From: Fragilaria crotonensis | Taxonomy: Eukaryota; Bacillariophyta; Fragilariophyceae; Fragilariales; Fragilariaceae | Assembly: GCA_022925895.1 (NCBI GenBank) | Contig: JAKSYS010000427.1 | Location: 1-53,713, forward strand | Length of the DNA: 53,713 nucleotides | Direction of reading: 5' to 3' | Part shown: in pieces, positions 34,808-47,200 of the stretch | Numbering within the stretch: position 1 is the stretch's first letter | Layout: each line of letters starts with the position of its first letter | Notes under the pieces: model-generated | What the model was told of the DNA's origin: nothing | What the model saw: the letters and a program-made list of their open reading frames with translations, nothing else | Databases searched by the model: none | Position numbers and translations under genes: made by a program

Positions 34808-36418
34808 CTAATCCGGATTCATCACAAACTTGGAATCGAAGTCCATTACACATCGATGGGTTTTGAAGTTCACAACCAGTTTCTCCAATGCAACAGGACC
34901 GTACTTTGAACAGTCTTGCTGTACTTTAGCACTGCATTGACCACTGTCAACAGCATGGTAAGCAAGAAGGTATTGTCGGGCTCGTCTTGCAAACTTCCGA
35001 ATTCGTTGGATTGAAATGACTTGCGCCGACAAACAATGTCTAACACCTGCCATGAAGTTTTCTTTCCTTAACTTTGTTTGAATTGCCAGATTGCGATAAG
35101 CACCTTTACTGCATGCCCACATGTACTCCACACCTTTGCCAGCAATTTTGGCATGGCATTTGGGAGTCGACATGACTTCCACGCCAAGTTTCGATCCCAC
35201 GTGTTCCATCATGCCTTCTTCGTTCAAGAAATCTGGACACATTGCCATTAGATGACGCAAACTGAAGCAGAAATCGACGTTGCCAAGCTCATCCTTCCTA
35301 CCGGTAAGTGTGTAGCTTGATAGCTTGGTTGTATCGATGAACCCTCGTTCCCACAAAACTTGAAGCAAACCCTTTGCCTTTCCTACCCAACCTTCCTTGA
35401 TTTTAGGAACTTCGCGATCGATCGGAATGTTGTTGCTGATACAAACGGCGACCAGTTCCTTTTTGTTTTTTCCCTTTGTGTTGATTCCTTTGCCATGTAA
35501 ATCCAGGATTAACTCTGATTTGTTTCGTTGTGCAATGGATGGAGTACCATCGATTTGGTCATGGCAATTCAGAAGGCAATCATTTGTTTCCATCCAGAAA
35601 GGCCCAGCGTCTGTTTCGTCAAATGTCAAATGCTGAATTTGTCCAGGTTCCAGGATTCGTGGATAGGGGCCAAGGAAGCCGGATTCCCGTTCGATTACTG
35701 TCGGGTGCATGGCTGGACATTTGCCTCGAAGGATTTGTTCATTCTGGATGCGTTGAGACCGTCAGGGCGCTGCTTTGCATGCCCTGACGAGTGGTCGAAG
35801 AGAAAAACAAAATGATAGTTTGGATGCATAATTTTTAGACAGTCAACCACGTCTTCGAACTGTAAGACCATGTGGTTGTAGTCCCAATACCCTTCTTTGT
35901 TTTCTCCGTAGTCAAAGTATGTTAGGAATGGCAACTTGCGTGTCGAAAGAAGGGGCTTGAGGGAAGAGCCATGGACTTCCATAGCTGCTTCCTCGTCTGC
36001 ATATCGTGACCCTTGGCGTATCTCATATACGGAATGTAGCAGTTGTTGATCTAATTCATGGATTAAGTCGTACTCCCTGCAGATGAATGATGAAATCATC
36101 ACCCCTGCGCCCTCGTCCTTTGGGAGGAGAGGACGCTCGCCTTTTTGGACCCGTCCACATCTTGGAGAGAAACGAAAATTGCTTGAAGATAGCCTCATCT
36201 TGGCCGATGAACATTACTGTTCGCTTGTTTGTGTCCCTTCTCACACTCAACTGTGCTCCGAATGGCCCTACTTGATCGCCAACATTTTCAAAAGGAACAG
36301 CATCAATGTGATATTCCAACATCTCGATGTTAGTGACAGGATCAAGATATGCATAGCCGCAATTTCTCGTAACTAAATCTTGTTCCTCTAGTATCTTAGA
36401 AGCTACAAGGGTGCATCA
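34808..36418 (-). pseudogene. DDE-transposase-like gene, 5' part cut off by element 1
   Basis: The protein has features of a widespread transposase-like family of fungi, oomycetes and diatoms. These are FIGQDEAIFKQF, GPKGERPLLPKDEGAGVMISSF, DYNHMVLQFEDVVD and FLFDHSSGHAKQRPDGLNASRM, then NKSFGGKCPAMHP and a long C-terminal part. D and H residues in these blocks are candidate DDE catalytic-core positions; the superfamily is not certain. Two homopolymer frame changes occur: one T (A in sense) too many at 36142-36146 and one base missing near 35724-35727. On the 5' side the frame stays open (LVASKILEEQDLVTRNCGYAYLDP) until TGA at 36418-36416, which lies inside the terminal repeat of element 1 at 36414. 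The N-terminal part is therefore missing, and the gene appears to have been interrupted by that insertion. Confidence 0.6.
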
Positions 36419-36982
36419 CAAGGTGCGTTTGGATAGTATCATTATTTTTTGTTAACATCTCTTGTATTTTGGTCCAAAATGGTTCACTTATTAAGCGTAT
36501 TATGTGAAACTTAAATTTTTATAGCAGTCTGTCACATGAAATAGGTGCAAGGTGCATTGAAAGAGCTTTTCATAAACGTTTTGATTAACCATGGCCACAA
36601 TTAATGTTGACTCATCGCATGTAACAAACATTTTGCAAAATCTTATACCATGTTTGGGTTCTCTCCCAACAAAAGTTTTAATGTTGCCTTGACTTGTGGA
36701 AGTGTTGGCTTCCTTTCCTTCGTAGTCACATTTGGTTTGCCAAAGAACAAATTTCGTTTCTTTTAACGAGAATATTTCACATTCATTTACCAAAATTTGG
36801 CGAGGATGATAATGCTTGGGGTTTGGGAAGGTGAATCCTATCGTGTTTGTTATATTTGTCGACAAATATATGGACTGACATTGTTTTTGTTGTGGCATCG
36901 TATTTCTGGCCATTAGTCTGATAACTGCTTCATATCTCATTGTACTATTTTTTGTTATTTTCCCTTTTGCCATCCTCCACCG

Positions 36983-39900
36983 TTGTCAATCATCATGTCC
37001 TCTGGTGGCGGTAGTTCTCATCGCCGTCTTGTTGTTTGTGCTGCATGTATGAAAACCTTTAAGCGACTTGCTGGGCACCTTTCTCAGAGCCCAGCTTGCA
37101 ATCTTCTGTACACGACATCGCATGATCCAAAACGAGAAATACGACAGATTGATAGCGGAAGACTTGCATGCAATGTTGCTGCCCTCCCAACCGCACATGC
37201 CGGCGATGAAATTTCCAGCAATGACGAGGAGTTTGACGTGTACGATGAGGTTTCCAGCAATGACGAGGACGCTGCTGAAGATGAAGAGGTTTCCAGCAAT
37301 GACGACAAGGTTTCCAGCAACAATGGCAAGGGGTTAGAGGAAATGAAGAGGTTTCCAGCGACGACGAAGAGGCTCTTGACGATGATGAGGATGTTGCGGT
37401 AGAAGATTTTGCCTTTCCAAGCGATGGCGATGACGAGGTTGTTATTGATGTAGAGGATGAGGTTTCCAGCAACGACGAGGAAGTTCCTGGCGATGATGAA
37501 GTTGACAGTGAAGGCAACACTGAAACAGGGGCACCTGACACCAGTGTTTTGGAATTGTATCACCTCCTGACCACACTACGTTCCAACCCTCTTGAGCTTG
37601 CACGATTCTCACAAGAGGAACAGGTGTACATTTCATTGTTGCAAATTTTGAAGGAGATCAAAGCTCCACTAAACGCCTTTGGCCGTATCCTGACCTGGGC
37701 AGCAAAATCGAACAAGGATGGACATCAATTTCAATCGGACAATATTCCAACTCGGGAAAAGATTATCGAGAACCTTTATGCTAGGTACAACATGAAAGGA
37801 TTGATCCCAAAGAGGCCTTCTTGTTTCTCCCTTACACAAAGCGGGTAGTTTCGATGATATTCTTTGACGCTAGAGAAGTATTTGCATCACTTCTTTCTTG
37901 TCCGACAATTAACCAAGATGAAAACTTCTTGTTCCATGGCCGGAACGGGGCACCATTTGTAGAACCATCAAGGTCATCCAATCTTGGCGACATAGACACT
38001 GGCCGTTGCTACAGAAGAACTTATGAAGCTCTGGTGAGGAATCCAGAGGAAGATATTATTTTTCCATGTGTCAGCGCAATGGACAAGACACACATTGATT
38101 CTGCTGGCCATATGCAGATGGAGCCGTTCACCGTTTCAAATGGCCTTCTTCATCATGCAGTCCGATCCCGACCAAGCGCAATGCGTATTCTGGGATATAT
38201 CAATCACAGTACCCCTGCGCACAAGCCGGACGAATCAATTGATTCGAGACATATCAAAGGGAATTCAACAATACTGACCATCTCCGAAGGAACTAGTATT
38301 GCATCGGGAGCATTGAAGCCCAAGTCTGGTGTCACTTGGGCCACTTATACTCTGAATGAATTCCATCTGCAGATCGGGTTCATCCTTGAGGCTTCTGGAT
38401 TTCTGGCATTGCAGAGGAATGGATTTCGATGGATGTTACAGTATATGGGTAAAACATACCCATGTGTGCTGCACCCATACATCCCATTCATTGTTGGGGA
38501 TACCGAGGGTCATGACCGTCTGTGCGGCCATTACACAGCTCGGTTTGCCAAGGTCAAACAGCTTTGTCGTGCATGCGAATGCCCAACTGACAAGACGGGA
38601 TATTCCCAGGCAAAGTATTCTCACCGAAAACCATCTGTAATTGATCGACTCGTCAATGGTGGCAAGCTAAAGCAACTGCAGTTGATGTCACAGAATTATT
38701 TGCTGAGTGGCTTTACTGACGTGCGTTTTGGATTGCACAACAATCGAGGAATATTTGGTGCCTGTCCTGGAGAAATGCTGCACCTCATTTCCCTTGGCTG
38801 GTTCAAGTACTGCCTAGAGGCTTTTTCTGATCAGGCGGGAAAGCCAGGCACGGTTCCTGTCAAGAAGTATGACAGTCTCTGTGCCACAATTGGCCAGCGA
38901 CTTGCAAGACAGAGTGACCGTGACGTTCCTCGCACAAACTTTCGAAAAGGATTCTCTTCTGGTGCAAACCTGATGGGTCACGAGTTCACTGGGTGTCTGC
39001 TGGTGAAGTTGTTTGCACTCCACACCACTCAATTCCGCCGTATCTTCCCTGAGAGGAAAGAAGCAGAGAATCCTCGACTGAAAGTGCTCCGGAACTCCAA
39101 TCACGTTTCTGATTGGATCTTGGTTGTGTCAAGTCTTCTTCAATGGCACCAGTGGATGAAACAGTCCGTGATACCGAAGTTGCAGGTAGCAAGATCCCAT
39201 TTAGCAGTGCAGTGGCTAATGCGACGGGTTGCTGCAGTTTCTCCACGGCAGAAGAAGATGGGGACCAACACCATTAAGACTCACTTGGTTCTGCATCTCC
39301 GCGAAGACATGTTGGACCACGGCGTTCCACAGAATGTGAACAGCGCCTATGCCGAATCTGCACACATACCGCTTGCAAAAGACACCGCAAGGAAAACGCA
39401 GAGGCGCACGTCAACATTTACAAAGCAAGCCGCTCACAGGTATGTTGAAAATCTTGTTATATCACTTGCGTCATCAGATATAGTGAGTGACAATTTTAAA
39501 AAAGTACACCAACTGCAATGGCATGCCCTCCAGCTGTGGGGTCACTGACAGGCCGTGGCTTCTTCATCACATCATCATGTGATGATGCCTCCATCCCCAT
39601 CTTCCACTGGGATCGAAAGAGTCCAAATGATGACATAAAGAAGGATTTCCTTGAACCGTACGTCATGGCATATCTTTTAAAAGACCTAGTTCCGTGCATG
39701 CCGAACAGCAAGCTGAAGTGCTCCACAGAATTCAAGTCAGCCGATGGAGACTCGTACAGGGCTCATCCAAATATATACAATGGTCATCCTTGGAATGACA
39801 AGGCAATGGTCAAGTGGAAAACATCACCCACCCCTCCCTGCTTTTATCCATGCCTTCATTGATTTACGTGACGTACCACATCGTGGTATCAAAGCGGTAA

Positions 39901-40347
39901 GTGGCAAGAAATACAGGCCAGGAATGTACGCAGTGGTGCATTCATACGCTGCGGTTGTTGACGATTTAATCGAGACACCGAACACCATGATAGGACGGTA
40001 CACTATCACTCGGGAGGAATGTTCACAACTTCCAAAATTGTATGTCATTCCTGTTGATACCATAGATTCACAGACCATTGGCATTCAGGATGTTGGTGGC
40101 AGTTCCGGTGTTGATGAAGAACACCTATTCCTCATCCGTAGGATGGCTGACTGGCCTGCAAGTTGGGATTCCATCATTGCAGATGAATATCGAAGCAGCA
40201 AAACAAGAGAACCCCTCCCCTGAGCCACAGTATGATGGAACTCATGTTGACGAGGATACACTGGAAGCTGAACTGCCATTACAACCGTCCCCCACTGTTT
40301 CCAGAGCAAAGAAACCATTGGGTAAGAGGAAGAAGCGAAGGTGGTAG
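36983..40347 (+). CDS. Plavaka-like transposase of element 1 (several frame breaks)
   Basis: The start MSIIMSSGGGSS leads to an N-terminal zinc finger (CAACMKTFKRLAGHLSQSPAC). An acidic region of repeated EVSSNDE units (about 37210-37480) follows. The core has LLSCPTINQDENFLF, AMDKTHIDSAGHMQMEPF, MRILGYINHS, GDTEGHDRLCGHY with LCRACECPT, and CPGEMLHLISLGWFKYC. The D of MDKTH, the D of GDTEGHD and the E of CPGEMLH are the likely catalytic triad by position, as in Plavaka/CMC transposases. The C-terminal part (GYGRYTIT region, about 39840-40347) ends with a basic KKPLGKRKKRRW tail. Frame changes occur near 37345, 37820, 39515, 39830 and 40200, so the gene is defective as written, but the amino-acid pattern is preserved across them. 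It shares all core motifs with the element 2 copy. Confidence 0.75.
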
Positions 40348-40423
40348 ATGAAATTCCAATTACTTTCACTAGTAGCAGTTGTAGTATCCGTAAGATACTT
40401 AGGTACAGGTAGAAGCATCATGG

Positions 40424-42827
40424 CTACAGTCGTTTCTTCTTCTTTGGAATGATGTACTGATCCAGCAGCAAAGCAGGAAGATCTGGTGTTCCATTGAACA
40501 CCGATGAATCTTCCTCGCAAACCAGATCAGCATGCACAATTGTTTCATCATCTTGTGTCTTCACAGCTCCCTTGGCTGCAAATTGCCTTCCAGCCTGCAC
40601 GATGCGCTCCTTAGCCGCGGTGAACGTGCCGTACACATGGTTTGCGAAGTCCCTCTTCCGTTTGCCGTCCAATGGACTTCCACCATTAATGCCATCTGGC
40701 ATCGTGATTGAGGTGCAGTGGCGAACCACCCTGCCATCCCAGCTGATGGCAGTGCCATGGCGAAGCTTAACTGCCACACCAGCAAAGGTGGACCCATCGA
40801 ACTTCCTTCCATGCACATTGGGCATGATAAAATACCAGTTTTTTTGCAACACCTTGATGCTCCTCGGTCCAAACACTGAATCCTTGTGAAGCGTCATGTA
40901 CATCGAAGTGTGAGGAGTTGCCCAGGTTGCAACTCATGTCAATGGAGTACCCCACCCGTTGTCGACGTCGACCCTGCATCGTTGCTATTTTCTTGCAAAG
41001 AGCAATTGCTTGTGGAGACAGTGGGGGTTTGAGGGGAGGGACCATTGGAGCAGCCCCGACCTCCTTGGATGGTGACAAGTGGCCAACTTCCAATTGATCA
41101 GCAACTTCCAATGGATCAGCAACCTCCAAGGGATCAGCCCCATCCATAGGCGGAACTGGTGGCATACCAGTGTCACCCTCAATATCTTGCATGACAGATA
41201 CCACCTCAGGGAAACAGTATCTTCCGATACAATGCATTGCCACCACAGTCCTTCGAAGCAGCTCCTCAGGAACTGCTTTGTTTGTCTGGTAGGGGACAAC
41301 AACCTTCCCATTTAGCTCCACTCTTGTTCCTATTGCATACATCCTCCCAACATCTCCACCAGTAGCCCTGACGGTCCCTCCACTTTGCATCTGTTCCCGA
41401 ACCATTGCATTGTGGAATGTTATGTCACGCAAGCCACGACGAATGAGCCTCCTTGTCTCAGTGGTCTGCTTTTTGTTATTGCCTCCAAGCACATCACGAA
41501 TCATGACAGTTGTCTGCCGATCTGTGCAACAACCAGTTGCCGCAGCATCAATCACAAAGTCAACACATGGCTCCAACTTGGAATCAATAACCACGCAGTT
41601 TTTGGGCAGTGTTCCAGAGTAGTGCCATCCATTAGCATAATGTCGACCGTTTGCCTTGGCTGAGTTTGCATTTGCAAGGCAGCCATTATAGTCAGCTGCC
41701 AGTTCCTCCTGTGGCTTCAACAAAATCCTTCCCTCAAATACGTCTGGTGCCATCTTTGGCCCCTCTCTATCATGGCACTGCAGCACCCTGTAGATGACTC
41801 GCTGCATCCGACCATGTCGGCAGCTTCGAATCCTCCAAACAGGGATGCGTTTGTCGTTCAGACAAATTCCAAGGCCGGTTGCGAATTGCCGGACATATCC
41901 ACCATCGGCAAACGCATATGAAGCCTTCCCATCAACGCCAACATGACGGCGCATCCGTAGCCAACTCATGTCAAATGGAATCATTGTATGCTCAATGCCA
42001 ACATCCTTTCTTCGTCGTTCTCGAAGGCAGTAAAACACCCCAGCAGCCGGAATGAAGCATATCATGGTGCGAAACTTCCAATTAACCGATGCATCCTGGT
42101 GCTCTGGCTTGAAACAGCGCACCATTGTCACTTGATCAGGATCCAAGGCAGGAACTTCTTTCTTACCACCTTTTTTCACGGTAGACGGCTCCTCATGAGG
42201 TTCACAGATTGCACGGTTCAAAATGACATCCATTACAAATACCTCATGGTGAAATGGGTTCCTCTCTCCATTCACAGGGAACATATCACCCATTTGACAC
42301 ATGTGTGTGATCTCCACATCCTTGCGGTGCCATGCCGAGCCAGAGTTTGGTCCCAAAATGCCAGCCTCAATCCATTGAACTGGCGTTTGGCAGCACATCT
42401 CAACATCGCTCCCATCCTTACCAGCCAGTGCAGCCTTGTCAAAGTAATAATCAAAAGACCAATCTGCATACTCAGGAAGTTCAATGCATTTCGACAGCAA
42501 CTTCCTTGCCTGTGTGTGCGATGGCATGCAATTCCTTTCTTCTCGCTCCTGTGGTAGGTCATCAGCCCCTATATCCTCATTCGGAGCAGGTGGGTACAAC
42601 CTGGGCGTTGCACCCATGTTTCTGACCGCTGTGACACACGGTGATGTCCCCAGCACCAATGTGATCAGCAGCATTGCCTTTCTTGTTGTTTCTTGCAGCA
42701 CGCCGGCGATTGCCCATCGGACTTGAAAACTCCGCTTCCCAGTTGACAACAACCAACAACTCAACGGGCTTGATGGCTTGATGACTTGACGGCTTAGGGA
42801 CTCGCCACTCGATGGGCTTGACGACAC
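40424..42827 (-). CDS. Accessory protein of element 1, putative Fe(II)/2OG dioxygenase-like
   Basis: A ~800-residue protein in two frames, convergent with the transposase. The N-terminal half has blocks shared with element 2 (GDMFP, FVMDVILNRA, GVFYC, PFDMSWLRMRR, VIYRVLQCHD, GRMYAIGTRVE, RYCFPEVVSVMQDIEGDTG, PPMDG). The conserved C-terminal domain reads RVGYSIDMSCNLGNSSHFDVHDA (H640-F-D642 by this frame), SVWTEE, NWYFIMPNVHG, GVAVKLRHGTAISWDGR and VVRHCTS. H-x-D followed 55-70 residues later by His and then a basic residue is the arrangement of double-stranded beta-helix Fe(II)/2OG enzymes. That fold is my inference; no named family is recognised. The frame breaks at a run of seven A (40839-40845 on the plus strand as T); six A would join VAK to NWYF. 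The C-terminus is Lys-rich (IIPKKKKRL). Confidence 0.6.
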
Positions 42828-43740
42828 GCTCAGTAACTTGACGGCTTAACGACTCGACCACTCGCTCAGTTCAATGGGCAGCCTGATGACTTGACGATTC
42901 GACGATTTCTCGTCAGTCTTGTCACACTATCGCGTGACCCGCTGTTTGGCAGGAGCAACACGACAGCGAACTCAACTGATTCGACGACAAGGACGGGCGG
43001 CTTGACGACTCGACGTGACGGTAGCTTGATTGCTTGCTTGATTCGTTGATTCGTTGATTCGTTGATTCGTTGATTCGTTGATTCGTTGATTCGTTGATTC
43101 GTTGATTCGTTGATTCGTTGACTCGTTGACTCGACAACTCGTCAGTCTTGTCACACTATCGCGTGACCCGCTGTTTGGCAGGAGCAACACGACAGCGAAC
43201 TCAACTGATTCGACGACGAGGACGGGCGGCTTGACGACTCGACGTGACGGGAGCTTGATTGCTTGCTTGATTCGTTGATTCGTTGATTCGTTGACTCGAT
43301 GACTCGACAACTCGTCAGTCTTGTCACACTATCGCGTGACCCGCTGTTTGGCAGGAGCAACACGACAGCGAACTCAACTGATTCGACGACGAGGACGGGC
43401 GGCTTGACGACTCGACGTGACGGGAGCTTGATTGCTTGCTTGATTCGTTGATTCGTTGATTGTTGACTCGATGACTTGACAACTCATGCCTGTCACACTA
43501 TCGCGCTGACCCGCTGCCGGCAGGAGCAAATATCGACAGCGAACCAACTGATTCGACGACGAGGACGGGCGGCTCACAACCTGACGTGACGGGATCTTTG
43601 ATTGCTTGCTTGATTCCTGTTTCATCTGTTGACTCCGACGACTTGTCAGTCTTTGTCGCACTATCGCGTGACCCGCTGTTTGCCAGGAGCAACGCGACAG
43701 CGAATTAATCCGATTCGGACGACGAGGACGGCGGCTCACA
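42740..43740. repeat. Tandem repeat array between elements 1 and 2
   Basis: A unit of about 165-230 bp recurs four to five times. Its start CAGTCTTGTCACACTATCGC occurs near 42913, 43143 and 43316, with degenerate copies near 43487 and 43650. Each unit holds a GCAGGAGCAACACGACAGCG-like block, a GACGACGAGGACGGGCGG-like block and a variable GATTCGTT run. The copies decay towards element 2. The array begins at the 5' end of the element 1 accessory gene and probably belongs to its subterminal region. Confidence 0.8.
43040..43119. repeat. (GATTCGTT)10 microsatellite
   Basis: Ten perfect copies of the 8-bp unit GATTCGTT, ending in GACTCGTT variants. In the next two larger units the run shrinks to three and two copies. 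Confidence 0.85.
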
Positions 43741-43752
43741 TCAGAAGGTGGG
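43739..43752 (+). repeat. Left terminal inverted repeat of element 2
   Basis: CATCAGAAGGTGGG, the perfect inverse complement of 53698-53711. Confidence 0.8.
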
Positions 43753-44272
43753 TTTTGTATCACTGACAATATATGTTAACTATTTGTTAAGAAAATGTAA
43801 TATGTTGCTTGAAGTCACGTATATGTTATCACTATTTGTATGTATTTAGTCATTCTATACTGCGACATTTCTCAGAGTCATATACTGTGGCAAAATATAT
43901 TTATATTAAACCAATGTGTGTTACCTAGTAGCATCTATGCGTATAACTTACCTTAACAGTTGCAAATGTAACAATGTTTCTCTAAACATTTTTACTTTAT
44001 ACTGAATACATGTGGTAAGAGTATCGCATGTGGCTCATTAAATTGTTTGTTCTGAACAGACTCTAGATATTCATACGCCATATACATTTAAGCCATGTTT
44101 TTACGACCATCCATTGTTTGGTATTGGTTTGCGAAATTTTCAAGCTTTTGGTTTTGGGGGAGACGAGCATTTTATGAACCAACCATTTCTTGTCTCCTTC
44201 CAAATATACGCTTACGTGGGAACAAAATTGTGATATTTTGTCTTAACTCCACACACACTCTCATCCAACAAG

Positions 44273-47200
44273 ATGGTAACACCTGATCATTGTACGGTTT
44301 GCAACAAGAGTTTCAAGAGACTTTTGCACCACCTTAATCAGAGTTTGGCATGTAAATCTCATTACATGGCAAGTGACAAAGCAGCAACAACAGTGCCCTC
44401 CATTGTATCAAACATCGGCCACGTGAAAACCGGTAATTTGTTGCAAGGTGGTACTTCTCGCACTTCCGTCCAAATTTGAGTTCTCCTTTGTCCGATGGAT
44501 TGCTTCCAGTATTGGAGAGTGGGGAATTGCTGGAAAGGCCGACGATGAGCTGCGTGTTGAAGATGTCAACGAAGTCGATGACTACATTATGTTTGACGAC
44601 GACGGTATTCCCGAGCAAGGCGATGCTGACGATCAAGACATTTCAGAAACTGAATCGGAGGAAGGTCCTGATCTCAGCGTTTTGGATTTGTACTTAAAAC
44701 TGTTCAAGCTGCGAGCAAACCCGCTCGGTCTTGCGCGTTTTCTCGGGAGGAAAGAGTCCAAATTGAGTTGTTGCAGCTTCTTAGGGATCTGAAGTGTCCT
44801 CTCAAAGCATTCACCCTAGTACTTAAGTGGGCTGCTAAATCAAACGGGAGCGGCCATTCATTCCGTGAGGGATTTCAACCAACTCGTGAGAAGGTGATCG
44901 CAAATTTATTTGAAAGGTACAACATGAAAGGATTAATCCCGAAAGAGAAGAAATTGTACCTGCCTTATACACAGAGGACCGTCTCGTTGATATTCTTTGA
45001 CGCCAGTGAAGTATTCGCATCGCTACTCTCATGTCCCACGCTCAATCAAGATGGGAATTATTTCTTGACAAAGCAAAGGATCCATTTGTTGCACCAGAAA
45101 CATCATCCCACGTGGGTGACATCCACACAGGCCGTTGCTACAGAAAGACATACGACGCCCTGATTAAGAAGCCTGATGTCGACATGCTCCTCCCTGTATC
45201 ATGGCAATGGACAAGACATACATCGACATGGCAGGCAGACTCCAGATGGAGCCAATAACAATCTCTCATGGTCTTCTGAACCACTCAATACGTCGGCTCC
45301 CAATTGCCATGCGAATCCTCGGATACATCAATCACAGCACCCCGCCCATCTCCCTTCAGATTCCGAAATAGATGCCGAGTTCAATGCACCCGCTGACTTG
45401 CCAAGGGGACCGCCCGTGTTGAAGACCCGCTTCGGTGCCCCAAAGACGTAAGTTGGTCAACGTTAATCCTGAACGAGACACACATGCAGATCCAGTTCAT
45501 CCTAGAGGAATCCGGTTTTTTGAGATTACAGAATCATGGTTTCCGATGGGATCTTAGCTACAATGGAAAGATCCACCCCGTCGTGTTCCACCCGTATGTA
45601 CCCTTCATCATCGGTGACACAGAGGGGCACGACCGTCTTTGTGGTCACTACACCGCCCGATTTTCACAGATACAACAGCTTTGTCGCATCTGCGAATGTC
45701 CCACATACTTGAGTGGTTATTCCAAGTCCAACTTTCGCCACCGTGTTCCAAAAAAATCGATGCTCTTGTGAGTAAGGGCCACACCGTTGAGCTCCAGTTG
45801 CTGTCCCAGAACTATCTTAAGAATGGATTCGCTGAGGTTAGGTTTGGTCTCCACAATCAGCGCGGAATATTTGGAGCCTGCCCAGGCGAAATGCTCCATT
45901 TGATTTCCTCGGTTGGTTTAAATATTGCCTGCAGGCCTTCTCAGCCCAAGCTGGTCCCAATTCAAACGCATTGAAACAATACGATGTGCTGTGCGCTAAG
46001 TTGGGCAGATCATTGTCCAGACAGAGCGATCGCGACATCCCCGAACGAACTTCCCAAGGGGTTTTCATCAGGATCCAATCTGATGGGGCACGAGATGACA
46101 GGGTGTCTTTTAGTCACATTATTTGCACTGCACACCACCTACTTCCGAGGCATCTTCGAGGTTGGGAAAAAGGTAGCTGTAGTAGGGGATGACCAGAGGT
46201 TTCGTTATGAAAACCACATTCAAGATTGGATAGGAGTTGTTACATCTCTCCTGGTGTGGCACCAATGGATGAAACAACCGATGATGTCAAAGAAGATGGT
46301 CAAGCGTTCGCACACCTGCTTGCAGTGGCTGATGCGTGTTGTCGCCGAAGTGGCGCCCCGTCCAGGAGCAATGGGAAACAATACGATCAAGACGCACTTG
46401 GTACTGCATCTGTGCGAAGACATCCTTGACCACGGTGTTCCCGACAACGTGAACAGCGCCTACGCTGAGTCAGCTCACATCCCACTCGCGAAGGCGACAT
46501 CCCGAAACACACAGAAGCGAGCCATATCCTTCACAAAACAAGCAGCCAATCGCTATACTGAAAATTTAGTCATTTCACTCGCTTCTACAGACGTAGAGAA
46601 TGACGTCAAACGCAACGTCGACAGCAGTGCAGCTGACGTTGACACCCCGCTCTCCGATGGTAAGGGTGGTCGTCGTTTTTACCTTGCATGGGAGGAAGGC
46701 AATGAACGCGCCACATTTCGCTGGACTCGCCCGCGCTCCGGAGACAACTTGGAGATGGCCCATCTTTCGCACCGAGTAACGGCCTTTCTGAGTCGACATT
46801 GCCTGCCCAAAATGCCGAAGGGAGAGCTCCCATGCTTCACGTCCTTCAACGACGAGGACGGCAACAATTACCGCGCCCATCCTTGCTACGACGGCAAGGC
46901 ATGGAACGATTACGCGATGATCGAGTGGGAAGGGTACCCACAACCCGAACCGGTGTTCATCCACACGTTCGTTGACCTCCGCGGGCTTCCGAAAGGAGAC
47001 TCCATTGACATCAACTCGAATGGACAGACAAAATTGACAGCCGGGTTGTACGCCGTCGCCCACTCCTTCAATCCAGTTGACGAAGGTGACCTCAACACAC
47101 CGAACACCCTCATAGGTCATTATACCCCACATTTCCATTCCTTTAACGACAGACATCCAACCCTCTTCCTGGTGGATGTTGAGTCCATAAGGTCACCGGT

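Larger units (their letters stand above)
36414..43738. mobile_element. Element 1: Plavaka/CMC-like DNA transposon, right end not found
   Basis: The left end CATCACAAGGTGCGTTT (36414-36430) closely matches the left terminal repeat of element 2 (CATCAGAAGGTGGGTTTT). It is followed by similar subterminal sequence containing TGTTAAC. It carries the transposase (plus) and the accessory gene (minus) in convergent order, 76 bp apart, as in element 2. No matching inverted right end (CGCACCTTGTGATG-like) exists before element 2 starts at 43739. The right end is therefore deleted, or lies beyond the window on the far side of element 2. Base composition is more AT-rich than element 2, so the two are separate lineages rather than a recent duplicate. 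Confidence 0.65.

Noticed and set aside
11478-36146. Programmed ribosomal frameshifting as the cause of the breaks
   Set aside because: Breaks are too many, in both directions, in unrelated genes, three in 80 bp of SPT4, and no slippery-site plus structure pattern recurs.
36500-36973. 157-aa open frame (-) just upstream of the element 1 transposase
   Set aside because: It starts 10 bp from the transposase start in AT-rich terminal sequence, has no recognisable motif and no counterpart in element 2.
42922-43363. Minus-strand frames reading NESTNQRI repeats
   Set aside because: They are the translation of the 8-bp GATTCGTT array and its larger unit, not evidence of a protein.
42909-43740. Possible CRISPR array
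   Set aside because: The repeats are contiguous, 165-230 bp long and degenerate, without regular unique spacers, and the DNA is eukaryotic.
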